Positions 44,081-52,546 of a stretch of DNA of 64,000 nt are shown one piece after another. The translations under genes were made by a program, and so were the position numbers. This DNA comes from Paracoccaceae bacterium (GTDB lineage: Bacteria > Pseudomonadota > Alphaproteobacteria > Rhodobacterales > Rhodobacteraceae), in NCBI GenBank assembly GCA_024742705.1, contig JANSXZ010000002.1, forward strand, positions 186,001-250,000. Direction: 5' to 3'. The notes under the pieces were generated by a model that made no database searches, was not told the DNA's origin, and saw nothing but the letters and a program-made list of their open reading frames with translations. The stretch's first letter is position 1; each line of letters begins with the position of its first letter.

Positions 44081-45323
44081 ATTCCAGCAGCGTGGCGGAA
44101 ACGTCGTCCTGCATTCCGCCTTCGGTGGCCATCTGTTCGGTCAGCCGCCAGAACAGATCGTCGAGAAACTCGCGCCCGTCGGTGGCCCTGGACGAGGCTT
44201 GCACCAATCGCAAGAGGCCTTCTTCCTCAAGCATCCCGCCGCCGCGCAGCGGACATTCGGTGAAACCATCGGAATAGAGCAGCAGACGGTCGCCGACCGC
44301 CAGATGCAGTGTGAACTGTCCGAACTTGGCGTCGGGCAACAGCCCGATGGGCATCCCCCCGGTTCCGACGAATTCGCACCGGCCATTGGCGCGGATCAGC
44401 AGCGGGTGCGGGTGGCCGGCCTGAACGATGCGGGTCAGACCGTTGTTGAGGTCGATGATGCCATAAGCCATCGTGAAGTACTGATCCACGCCGGCATCCG
44501 CCACCAGACGGTTGTTCAGCAGCGTCGCGACCTCGCGTGGCTGGCGCAGCGCATAGAACCGGTTGAACCGCTTTTCCACAGCGACGTTCTGATCGAAATA
44601 GGTGTTGCTGAGATAGCCGCCCAATCGCGCGGTCATCATCGCCGAGGTGATGCCGTGCCCGGACACATCGATGTTGTAGAAACCCACGCGGGCCGGGCCG
44701 GGCGAGAACATGCCCACCAGATCGCCGCCCACATGGCCGCTGGGTTTCAAAAGCAGGCTGACCCGTGACGGCCCGTATTCGGCCACCAGATCCGGCACCA
44801 GCGATTCCTGAATCTTCTTGGCCTGCATCAGATCGCCGTCGATCACGTTATAGGCGTCCTGCAATTTGTCGAGCATGTCGGAAACGATACGATTCTGATG
44901 CGACAGTTCGCGTTGCATCCTCAGGATTCGGTCGCCAGCACGGATGCGGGCACGCAATTCCCCCGCATTGACAGGCTTGATCAGGAAATCATCGGCCCCC
45001 GCATCCAGTCCACGGGCGATTTCCACCTTGTCGCTCTTGGCGGTCAGCAGGATGAAATAGCCGTAGCGATCCGGTTGCAGCGCCCGGAAGGCGCCGCAGA
45101 ACGTCAGGCCATCCATGCCGGGCATCATCCAGTCGCTGATCACAAGATCCGGCATCGCACGGCGGCAGATTTCCAGTGCGCTCGCGCCATCGGCTGCTTC
45201 GAGCACCTCGAAACCCCACCCTTGCAGATAAGCGACCAGCACCCGCCGTTGCAGGGCGCTGTCCTCGACCACAAGAACCCGTTCGATCGACAGGACAGAC
45301 TGGGCGATGCCAGCGTTTTGCAT
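44067..45323 (-). CDS. Response regulator with PP2C-type (RsbU/SpoIIE) phosphatase output
   Basis: A 418-aa protein. The receiver domain (1 to about 130) has the phospho-acceptor D64 (VISDWMMPGMDG) and K116 (LIKPVN). After a coiled linker, the PP2C domain (about 190-418) shows the metal motifs GGDLVGM, DVSGHGITSAMMTA, LYSDGFTE and a terminal DDVSATLLEF. It would dephosphorylate an anti-sigma antagonist in a partner-switch, controlled by phosphorylation from a relay. An HPt gene is divergent, 188 nt away, and is the likely donor. The start MQNAGIAQSVL is uncertain; a GTG at 45338 is an alternative. Confidence 0.9.
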   Translation of the reverse strand: MQNAGIAQSVLSIERVLVVEDSALQRRVLVAYLQGWGFEVLEAADGASALEICRRAMPDLVISDWMMPGMDGLTFCGAFRALQPDRYGYFILLTAKSDKVEIARGLDAGADDFLIKPVNAGELRARIRAGDRILRMQRELSHQNRIVSDMLDKLQDAYNVIDGDLMQAKKIQESLVPDLVAEYGPSRVSLLLKPSGHVGGDLVGMFSPGPARVGFYNIDVSGHGITSAMMTARLGGYLSNTYFDQNVAVEKRFNRFYALRQPREVATLLNNRLVADAGVDQYFTMAYGIIDLNNGLTRIVQAGHPHPLLIRANGRCEFVGTGGMPIGLLPDAKFGQFTLHLAVGDRLLLYSDGFTECPLRGGGMLEEEGLLRLVQASSRATDGREFLDDLFWRLTEQMATEGGMQDDVSATLLEFNGF

Positions 45324-45511
45324 TTCCGGTGCCGCCACGCGATACCCCGTTGTTAACCAATGAACCCGGCCTTGCAGCGAACACTGGCACAACGCGCTTA
45401 ACTTTGGGTGAACGCCGGCCCCCGCCTTGTTTCCGCCATGAATCGCTCGCAGATTCTCCACTTTTGCGGCGCAGATTGACCGTTGGGGGCATCAGAGTGA
45501 GAGGCTGTGAC

Positions 45512-45835
45512 ATGATCTGCTGGTCGCGAATCGCGGAACTGCACGATGAAATCGGCGACGATGCCTTCGGCGAGGTTGTCATCCTTTTCCTGGAAGAGGT
45601 CGACGACACCACCGCCAGCCTGCCCGGCGCAACCGATCTGGGCGCGGCACTGCACTGCCTGAAAGGCAGCGCGCTGAACCTCGGGTTTCAGGCGGTGGCC
45701 GCCCTGTGCCAGCAGGGCGAAACCCTGTGCCGCGCCGGCCGCGCGGACCAAATCGATGTCAGCGCGATCATCCATTGCTATGCCGAATCGAAAACCGCGT
45801 TCCTGGCCAACATGACCATGCGCAAATCGGCCTGA
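45512..45835 (+). CDS. Histidine phosphotransfer (HPt) domain protein
   Basis: A 107-aa single-domain protein with the phosphorylatable His48 in ALHCLKGSALNLGF, the HPt core. GAGAGG stands 7 nt before the ATG, so the start is good; the upstream frame extension is not used. It is divergent from the receiver/PP2C gene and may pass phosphate to or from it. No cognate kinase is in the window. It ends 3 nt before the convergent SDR gene. Confidence 0.88.
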   Translation: MICWSRIAELHDEIGDDAFGEVVILFLEEVDDTTASLPGATDLGAALHCLKGSALNLGFQAVAALCQQGETLCRAGRADQIDVSAIIHCYAESKTAFLANMTMRKSA

Positions 45836-45838
45836 TCG

Positions 45839-46651
45839 CTAGAGCGTCTTGTAGAAGGCCTCGGGGCGGATCGCCCCCAGATCCGCCACGGCGCGCGCGC
45901 GCAGCATCTGCATTCCCTTCAGCCACCTGGCGTGATCGGTCGCGCGCAGGGCGACGTATTCGGCAACCTGCGGATGCGTCAGGATCAGGAACCGTTCTTC
46001 GGCCATCCCTTCCATGATCGCCGCGGCCGCCGCATGCGCCGTCATCAAATGGTCGCGCTGGCCCGCATCGGAATCTGTCAGCCCGATCAGCGGCGTCGTC
46101 ACATACTGTGGGCAGATCACAGAAACCTTCAGACCGTCGGCGCCGTGCGCGATGGCCAGCGATTCCGCAAAGCTGACGGCGGCGTGTTTGGTGGCGCTGT
46201 AGGCCGCATCGCCGACCTGGTTCAGAAGGCCCGCGGCCGATGCCATGTTCACAAGATACCCGTCGCCCCGCGCGATCATGCCCGGCAGGCAGGCGCGCGC
46301 CGCATAGACATGCGCCATCACATGCACCTGCCAGTTGACCTGCCAGACCGCATCGGTTGCCGATGCAGCGTGATCCGGTTCGCCGAATCCCAGCCCGGCG
46401 TTCGACACGAAGATATCGACCTGGCCGAACCGCGTTTCGGCCTCGGCCACGGCGGCGGCGATCTGATCTTCGCGGGTGACATCACAGGCCACCGCATGAC
46501 AGCCCAAGGTTTCCGCCAGATGCCGGGCGGCATCCACGTCGCGGTCGGCGATCAGAACCTGCGCACCCGCGTCGACCAACTGCCGCACCAGCGCGGCACC
46601 GATACCGCTGGCGCCGCCGGTCACCACCACGCCCTTGCCCGAAACATCCAT
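45839..46651 (-). CDS. Short-chain dehydrogenase/reductase
   Basis: A 270-aa classical SDR with TGGASGIG at 11-18 for NAD(P) binding, the NAG motif (SNAGLGFGEPD), Ser in MASAAGLL and YSATK for the catalytic Tyr-Lys near residue 155. The C-terminal part is 3-oxoacyl-reductase-like but the substrate is unknown. It lies 14 nt before ilvA in the same direction, so it may be co-transcribed with it. Confidence 0.88.
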   Translation of the reverse strand: MDVSGKGVVVTGGASGIGAALVRQLVDAGAQVLIADRDVDAARHLAETLGCHAVACDVTREDQIAAAVAEAETRFGQVDIFVSNAGLGFGEPDHAASATDAVWQVNWQVHVMAHVYAARACLPGMIARGDGYLVNMASAAGLLNQVGDAAYSATKHAAVSFAESLAIAHGADGLKVSVICPQYVTTPLIGLTDSDAGQRDHLMTAHAAAAAIMEGMAEERFLILTHPQVAEYVALRATDHARWLKGMQMLRARAVADLGAIRPEAFYKTL

Positions 46652-46665
46652 CTTCTTGCCCCCCG

Positions 46666-47892
46666 TCAGATCACGAACTGTGCCAGTGTTTCATCGTTGG
46701 TGATGTCGGTATAGGTAAACCCGGCGTCATCCAGCCGGGCGAACAGGCGGGTGAAATCCTCGGGTTTCCCGGTTTCGATACCGATCAGGACCGATCCGAA
46801 GTTGCGCGCGGATTTCTTCAGGTACTCGAACCGCGCGATATCGTCATTGGGTCCGAGAATACCCAGAAACTCGCGCAGCGCGCCGGGGCGCTGCGGCAAA
46901 CGCAGGATGAAGTACTTCTTCACACCGGAATACTTCTGGGCGCGCTCCTTCACCTCGGGCAGCCGTTCGAAATCGAAGTTGCCGCCTGACGTCACACAGA
47001 CCACGGTCTGGCCGCGCACCGCCTGCGCCACATCGCCCAGCGCCTCGACCGCCAGCGCGCCCGCAGGTTCCAGCACGATGCCCTCGACGTTGAGCATTTC
47101 GATGATCGTGGTGCAGATGCGATCTTCGGACAACACCAGCACGTCGCTCAGAGGCGTGTCCTTGAGCAGATCGAACGTCAGGTCGCCGATCCGCCCCACC
47201 GCCGCGCCATCCACAAAGGTATCGACCTTGCCGAGGCTGACCGGATGCCCCGCCGCCAGCGCCGCCCGCAGGCAGGCGCCGCCACGCGGTTCGATGAACC
47301 ACGGATGCGTCGCCTTGCCGAAATAGGTGGCCACCCCCGAAGACATGCCGCCGCCGCCCACCGGCAGCAGGATGTGATCGGGCGCGCGCCCCAGTTCCTG
47401 TTCGATCTCGACAGCGACCGACGCCTGCCCCTCGATCACATCCGCATCGTCGAACGGCGACAGGAAATGCCCGCCGTGGCTGCTGCAATAGCTACGCGCC
47501 TCGGCAAGGGTGGTATCGAAGTAGTCCCCGGTCAGAAAAATCTCGACCCGGTCGCCCCCGAACATCCGGGTTTTCTGGATCTTCTGCTGCGGCGTTGTCA
47601 CCGGCATGAAGATCACGCCGCGCACCCCGAAATGCCGGCACATGAAGGCCACGCCCTGTGCGTGATTGCCGGCGCTGGCGCAAACGAACAACTCGCGCCC
47701 CGGCTGCTTGCGCATCGCATTGAACGCCCCGCGCAGCTTGTACGACCGCACCGGGCTGAGATCCTCGCGTTTCAGCCATATGTCGGCGCCGTAGCGGTCG
47801 GATAGATGCACGTTGCGCTGCAACGGCGTGGGCCCGAAAACATCGCGCATCGCCGCCGTGGCCGCCCGGGCCTTGTTCTGAAAATCGTCCAT
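46666..47892 (-). CDS. ilvA: Threonine ammonia-lyase
   Basis: A 408-aa PLP enzyme that makes 2-oxobutyrate from threonine for isoleucine synthesis. The PLP lysine is K52 ([10 protein letters not shown]), with [11 protein letters not shown] and VGGGGMSSG as the phosphate-binding loops, and [17 protein letters not shown] single ACT-like regulatory domain follows ([19 protein letters not shown]), so isoleucine inhibition is likely. The start MDDFQNKAR at 47892 is chosen over a long in-frame extension that overlaps argG. It is divergent from argG across 105 nt; no leader or riboswitch was seen. Confidence 0.95.
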   Translation of the reverse strand: MDDFQNKARAATAAMRDVFGPTPLQRNVHLSDRYGADIWLKREDLSPVRSYKLRGAFNAMRKQPGRELFVCASAGNHAQGVAFMCRHFGVRGVIFMPVTTPQQKIQKTRMFGGDRVEIFLTGDYFDTTLAEARSYCSSHGGHFLSPFDDADVIEGQASVAVEIEQELGRAPDHILLPVGGGGMSSGVATYFGKATHPWFIEPRGGACLRAALAAGHPVSLGKVDTFVDGAAVGRIGDLTFDLLKDTPLSDVLVLSEDRICTTIIEMLNVEGIVLEPAGALAVEALGDVAQAVRGQTVVCVTSGGNFDFERLPEVKERAQKYSGVKKYFILRLPQRPGALREFLGILGPNDDIARFEYLKKSARNFGSVLIGIETGKPEDFTRLFARLDDAGFTYTDITNDETLAQFVI

Positions 47893-47997
47893 CCGCCTGA
47901 TTTGCCCCATGCCGGGCCCGGTTACAAGCGCGCCGCCTTGCCCAGGCCGGCAAAACCGGGTATCGCGCAGCCCAGCAAATTCCGAAGGAAACGCCCC

Positions 47998-49218
47998 ATG
48001 TCCGCGCCCAAGAAAGTCGTGCTCGCCTATTCCGGCGGTCTTGATACCTCGATCATCCTGAAATGGTTGCAAACCGAATATGGCTGCGAGGTGGTGACAT
48101 TCACCGCCGATCTGGGCCAGGGCGAAGAACTGGAACCGGCGCGCGCCAAGGCCGAGATGATGGGCGCCAGCGCGATCTACATCGAAGACCTGCGCGAGGA
48201 ATTCGTCCGCGATTTCGTGTTTCCCATGTTCCGCGCCAACGCCGTTTACGAGGGCCTGTATCTTCTGGGCACATCCATTGCGCGGCCGCTGATTTCCAAA
48301 CGTCTGGTCGAGATCGCCGAAGCCGAAGGCGCCGATGCGGTCGCCCACGGAGCCACCGGCAAGGGCAACGACCAGGTGCGGTTCGAACTGGCGGCCTATG
48401 CGCTGAACCCTTCGATCAAGGTCATCGCGCCCTGGCGCGAATGGGATCTGACCAGCCGCACCCGGCTGATCGACTTTGCCGAGAAGAACCAGATCCCGAT
48501 TGCCAAGGACAAGCGCGGCGAAGCGCCGTTTTCGGTGGATGCGAACCTGCTGCACACCTCGTCCGAGGGCAAGGTTCTGGAAGACCCGGCCGTTGACGCG
48601 CCCGACTACGTCTATCAGCGCACGGTCAACCCCGAAGATGCGCCCGACACGCCCGAATACGTCGAGGTCGGGTTCGAAAAGGGCGATGCGGTCAGCATCA
48701 ATGGCGAAGCGATGTCGCCCGCCGCGATTCTGACCCGGCTGAACGAACTGGGCGGCAAGCACGGCTGCGGACGTCTGGACCTGGTCGAAGGCCGCTTTGT
48801 CGGGATGAAGTCGCGCGGCATCTACGAAACGCCGGGCGGCACGCTGCTTCTCGAAGCGCACCGCGCCATCGAATCCATCACGCTGGATCGCGGGGCGATG
48901 CATCTCAAGGACGAACTGATGCCGCGCTATGCCGAACTGATCTACAACGGTTTCTGGTTCTCGCCGGAACGTGAAATGTTGCAGGCCGCCATCGACGCCA
49001 GCCAGACCCATGTAACCGGCACCGTTCGTCTGAAACTTTACAAGGGACATGTGCGCACCGTTGGGCGGTGGTCGGATCATTCGCTGTATTCCGAAGCGCA
49101 TGTCACCTTCGAAGACGACGCGGGCGCCTATGATCAGAAAGACGCAGCCGGTTTCATCCAGTTGAACGCGCTGCGCCTGAAACTGATCGCGGCACGCGAC
49201 AGGCGGCTGCGCGGCTGA
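47998..49218 (+). CDS. argG: Argininosuccinate synthase
   Basis: ArgG joins citrulline and aspartate using ATP, an arginine synthesis step. The 406-aa protein has the P-loop [15 protein letters not shown] at 10-24, then [14 protein letters not shown], and conserved RKG-type stretches; length is usual. The ATG follows GAAGGAAACG as ribosome site. It is divergent from ilvA. The sulfotransferase gene ends 4 nt away on the other strand. Confidence 0.97.
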   Translation: MSAPKKVVLAYSGGLDTSIILKWLQTEYGCEVVTFTADLGQGEELEPARAKAEMMGASAIYIEDLREEFVRDFVFPMFRANAVYEGLYLLGTSIARPLISKRLVEIAEAEGADAVAHGATGKGNDQVRFELAAYALNPSIKVIAPWREWDLTSRTRLIDFAEKNQIPIAKDKRGEAPFSVDANLLHTSSEGKVLEDPAVDAPDYVYQRTVNPEDAPDTPEYVEVGFEKGDAVSINGEAMSPAAILTRLNELGGKHGCGRLDLVEGRFVGMKSRGIYETPGGTLLLEAHRAIESITLDRGAMHLKDELMPRYAELIYNGFWFSPEREMLQAAIDASQTHVTGTVRLKLYKGHVRTVGRWSDHSLYSEAHVTFEDDAGAYDQKDAAGFIQLNALRLKLIAARDRRLRG

Positions 49219-49222
49219 TCGG

Positions 49223-49945
49223 TCAGCCCAGCGTCAGGGCGGCGCCGCGCATGTGATCGTAGATCGGCATCGCCCGGTCCAGAAGATCGCGGCTGGCTTC
49301 GGGCACCTCGGGCAGCGGGCCTTCGGGCCCTGCGAAACCTGTGGAACGGTGCACCGCGCCGTACCAATGGGCCGCCCACACACCATCTGCGGGATGGCCC
49401 CCGGCGGGCCACCGCAACATCGCCGGATCAAAATCCAGGTCGATGGCCGCGCACAGCTTTCGCAACATGGCGGCGGGATCGGCGCGGATGTCCGTGCTGT
49501 CGATGACAACAGGCGCCTGCCCCAGCGCATGTGCCAGATCGAACAGCTCGGCCTGTTGCCGGAATCCCAGATCGTCCAGCGTCGGCGCCTCGCGTTTGGC
49601 GGCATAGCTGGCGATCACCCGCGCCGGGTGGCGGATCAGAAACACATTGGTGACATCACGCATCCACATGCGCGGCATCACCCGGCCCATGTGATGGGTC
49701 ATCAGTTTCATGTACAGATGCGGCACACCGTCTGGTATCGCCGAAACCAGGTCGTGCGCCACCATCGTGGGATCCTGCGCCTGCGACGCCAGGATCGCCT
49801 CGCGCATCGGATGATCCAGCCCGGTATCGGCCAGGTAGCTGGCATAGAACGGCTCGTCCACCACGGCACAATCCGCGCGCGCGCCAAAGCTGTACATCAA
49901 CGCCGTCGACAGGTTGCGCGGCCCCGACCACATGGCGATCCGCAT
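49223..49945 (-). CDS. Sulfotransferase-family protein
   Basis: A 240-aa protein with the 5'-phosphosulfate loop WSGPRNLSTALMYSF at 6-20 and a 3'-phosphate motif RHPARVIASY, the two PAPS contacts of sulfotransferases. It would transfer sulfate from PAPS to a hydroxyl or amine, though some members of this group have other roles. Its ATG overlaps the stop of the aminotransferase gene (ATGA), so the two are coupled and may act on one metabolite. Confidence 0.82.
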   Translation of the reverse strand: MRIAMWSGPRNLSTALMYSFGARADCAVVDEPFYASYLADTGLDHPMREAILASQAQDPTMVAHDLVSAIPDGVPHLYMKLMTHHMGRVMPRMWMRDVTNVFLIRHPARVIASYAAKREAPTLDDLGFRQQAELFDLAHALGQAPVVIDSTDIRADPAAMLRKLCAAIDLDFDPAMLRWPAGGHPADGVWAAHWYGAVHRSTGFAGPEGPLPEVPEASRDLLDRAMPIYDHMRGAALTLG

Positions 49946-50853
49946 CAGGCGCACTCCCGCGCGATCAGATCCTTGTACAACGCACGGATCCTTTCTGTCA
50001 TCGGGCCGATCTGCCCGGTGCCGATCACCCTGCCATCGATTTCGCCCACCGGCGTCTGAGCGCCGAACGTACCTGTCAGGAACGCCTCGTCGGCGCCATA
50101 GGTGTCCACCAGGCTGAAGTTGCGCTCGAACACCGGGATGCCATCGGCGCGGCACAGGTCGATCACCTTCTGCCGGGTGATTCCGTTCATGCAGTAATCG
50201 CCCGTACTGGTCCACACCGCGCCCCGGCGCACAATGAAGAAGTTGCAAGCGTTGGTGGTGTTCACAAAGCCATGCACATCCAACATCAAGGCTTCGTCCG
50301 CACCCGCCTTTTCGGCAGCGATACAGGCCAGGATGCAGTTCAGCTTGGAATGCGAATTCAGCTTGGGATCCTGCGTCATCGGCAGCCCGCGCATATGCGG
50401 TACGGTGGCGAGGCGGATGGGACGCGGGATGTTGGGGGTGGAATGTTCCATGATGATCACCATCGTCGGACCCGACCGCGACAGCGACGGATGCTGGAAC
50501 GGCCGATGCTTCACACCGCGCGTCACCATCAGGCGGGCATGTGCATCTGTTGTCATTCCGTTGGCGGCCTGCGTGTCGCACAGCGCGGCGACGATGGCCG
50601 CCCGGTCCCGCCCCGGATCCAGATCAATGGCGCGGGCGGCTTCGAACAGTCGGTCCAGATGATCGTCGAGAAAGGCCCAAACCCCATCATAGAGCCGCAT
50701 ACCCTCCCAGATTCCGTCTCCCAGCATGAAACCGCTGTCATACACGCTGACAGTCGCCTGAGCGCGTGGCACCAGCCGGCCATCGACCCAGATCAGAAGG
50801 TTTTCGTTGCGCGCATCTTCCTGCGCCTGGTGGGTGGTCTGGGCTTCGGTCAT
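49945..50853 (-). CDS. Class IV aminotransferase (branched-chain/D-amino acid type), atypical
   Basis: A 302-aa fold-type IV PLP enzyme. The PLP lysine is K170 (NSHSKLNCILA), with ATVSVYDSGFMLGDGIWEG at the N-terminus and TGTFGAQTPVGEIDGRVIG near the C-terminus. The motif GFVNTTNACNFF at 195-206 has Thr199 where nearly all members have the Glu that holds the PLP ring nitrogen. It may be a divergent aminotransferase, a lyase, or have reduced activity. It is translationally coupled to the sulfotransferase. BCAT-like annotation should be used with care. Confidence 0.85.
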   Translation of the reverse strand: MTEAQTTHQAQEDARNENLLIWVDGRLVPRAQATVSVYDSGFMLGDGIWEGMRLYDGVWAFLDDHLDRLFEAARAIDLDPGRDRAAIVAALCDTQAANGMTTDAHARLMVTRGVKHRPFQHPSLSRSGPTMVIIMEHSTPNIPRPIRLATVPHMRGLPMTQDPKLNSHSKLNCILACIAAEKAGADEALMLDVHGFVNTTNACNFFIVRRGAVWTSTGDYCMNGITRQKVIDLCRADGIPVFERNFSLVDTYGADEAFLTGTFGAQTPVGEIDGRVIGTGQIGPMTERIRALYKDLIARECA

Positions 50854-51002
50854 CGGATCCTCGCGTTTGTCCAGACGCTAGGCCGGCGGTCGGCACGTGC
50901 CAAGTGGTAAACTGTGGTCACCAACCCGTGACAATGAACGACATGGGATTGCGCGGCCCGGCCCGGCGGGCACACTATTGTGGCGCAACAGGAGGGTGTT
51001 CC

Positions 51003-51665
51003 ATGTTCTTCAAGGAAATGCTGAAATCCGCCGCACTGGCGCTGTTTATCGTGGTCGGGATGCTTGTGCAGGGCCACAAGGCACATGCGGCCAGCGAGGA
51101 AACGCTGATCGTGGCCGGCGGTTGCTTCTGGTGCGTCGAGGCGGATTTCGAAAGCCTTCCGGGCGTGACCGAAGCAGTATCGGGGTTCATCGGCGGAACG
51201 GTTGAAAACCCCACCTACAAACAGGTGGTGAAGGGCGGGACCGGCCATTTCGAGGCGGTCGAGATCACATTCGATCCGGCCCGCGTTTCCCGCGCGACAC
51301 TTCTGAACGCGTTTTTCCGGTCGATCGACCCCACCGATGACGGCGGCCAGTTCTGCGACCGGGGCGCGCCATACCGCACTGCCGTCTTTGTCAGCGGAAA
51401 GGGCGAAATGGCTTTGGCCGCGCGCGCCAAGTCCGACGCGCAGGGCGCATTGGGCCAGACCGTCGTAACCCCGATCCTGCCGCGCACCGCGTTCTATCCC
51501 GCCGAGGCCTATCATCAGGACTATTACAAAGGCACAAAACTGGTGCTGACACGCTTCGGCCCCAAGTCGCAGGCGAATGCCTACAAGGCCTACCGCGATG
51601 CCTGCGGCCGCGATCAGCGGGTGCGCCAGCTTTGGGGCGATGCGGCGCCCTTTGCGGGCAGCTGA
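51003..51665 (+). CDS. msrA: Exported peptide methionine sulfoxide reductase MsrA
   Basis: A 220-aa enzyme reducing methionine S-sulfoxide. A signal peptide (residues 1 to about 29, LALFIVVGMLVQGHKAHA) puts it in the periplasm, unlike the usual cytosolic form. The catalytic motif GGCFWC has Cys41 with Cys44, and Cys near 199 (DACGRD) may resolve. AGGAGG precedes the ATG at normal distance. No msrB or msrP gene is nearby. It is convergent with a sugar-kinase gene with zero gap: TGA of one abuts TCA of the other. Confidence 0.94.
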   Translation: MFFKEMLKSAALALFIVVGMLVQGHKAHAASEETLIVAGGCFWCVEADFESLPGVTEAVSGFIGGTVENPTYKQVVKGGTGHFEAVEITFDPARVSRATLLNAFFRSIDPTDDGGQFCDRGAPYRTAVFVSGKGEMALAARAKSDAQGALGQTVVTPILPRTAFYPAEAYHQDYYKGTKLVLTRFGPKSQANAYKAYRDACGRDQRVRQLWGDAAPFAGS

Positions 51666-52541
51666 TCAGCCCAGGCGCATGTCCTGAACCTCGCGCAGGT
51701 CGGGGATCACGTCGGCGGTGCCACGCCTTGTCACCATCAAGGCCGCCGCCTGGCTGGCCAGGGCAATGGCCTGGGCCATCGGCATGCCCCTGTCCAGTCC
51801 GGCCAGAACGTAACCGGTGAACGTGTCGCCCGCCCCGGTGGTATCAACCGGCGTGACAGGAACCGCCGGACAACGGTGTTCGTGGCCCGTTGCGGTTTCG
51901 ATCCACAGGCTGCCCTGGGCACCCAGCGTCACGATCACATGCGCCACCGGCAAAGCGCCTGGCGCCATGCCGGTCGCTGTTTCCAGCTGCGATGCCTCGA
52001 CCGCGTTCAACACCAGAAGATCAAGGTAGGGCAACACCGCGCGCACCGCCCCGGCATCGAAGGGCGCCGCCGCATAGCAAACGCGCAGCCCCATCCGCGC
52101 GCCGGTTTCAGCCGCCAGTACCTGGCCGTTGGTTTCGTTTTGCAGCACCAGGATGTCGCCGGCATGGGCCTGGGTCAGCGCCAGGCCGATCCGGTCGTCC
52201 GAGATCGCGTGGTTCGCACCGGCAAACAGCACGATCAGGTTTTCGCCCCCGGCATCGACAGCTATGATCGCGTGGCCGGTCGGATCCGCGACTTCGGCGA
52301 TATGTCGGGTGTCGACACCGTATTCCAGCAACCGCTCTGCGGCCCAGCGCCCGTCCGCGCCAACCGCGCCGATGTGGTGCACATGCGCCGCCGCGCGGGC
52401 CGCCGCCACCGACATATTGGCCCCCTTGCCGCCGAGACATCTCAGAACCTGCGTCGCCGCGATGGTTTCACCCCGCCCCGGCAGATGCGGCACGTCATAG
52501 ATCAGATCCGCGTTGATCGACCCGAGGTTCCAGATCGCCAT
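51666..52541 (-). CDS. Ribokinase-like PfkB carbohydrate kinase
   Basis: A 291-aa PfkB-family kinase. The N-terminus WNLGSINADLIYDV and LGGKGANMSVAAARA are the sugar-binding signature, and DTTGAGDTFTGYVLAGL holds the anion hole and catalytic Asp near residue 240. It most resembles ribokinase, giving ribose-5-phosphate, but other sugars or nucleosides are possible. It follows the maeB gene by 5 nt on the same strand and ends against msrA. Confidence 0.85.
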   Translation of the reverse strand: MAIWNLGSINADLIYDVPHLPGRGETIAATQVLRCLGGKGANMSVAAARAAAHVHHIGAVGADGRWAAERLLEYGVDTRHIAEVADPTGHAIIAVDAGGENLIVLFAGANHAISDDRIGLALTQAHAGDILVLQNETNGQVLAAETGARMGLRVCYAAAPFDAGAVRAVLPYLDLLVLNAVEASQLETATGMAPGALPVAHVIVTLGAQGSLWIETATGHEHRCPAVPVTPVDTTGAGDTFTGYVLAGLDRGMPMAQAIALASQAAALMVTRRGTADVIPDLREVQDMRLG

Positions 52542-52546
52542 GCCGA

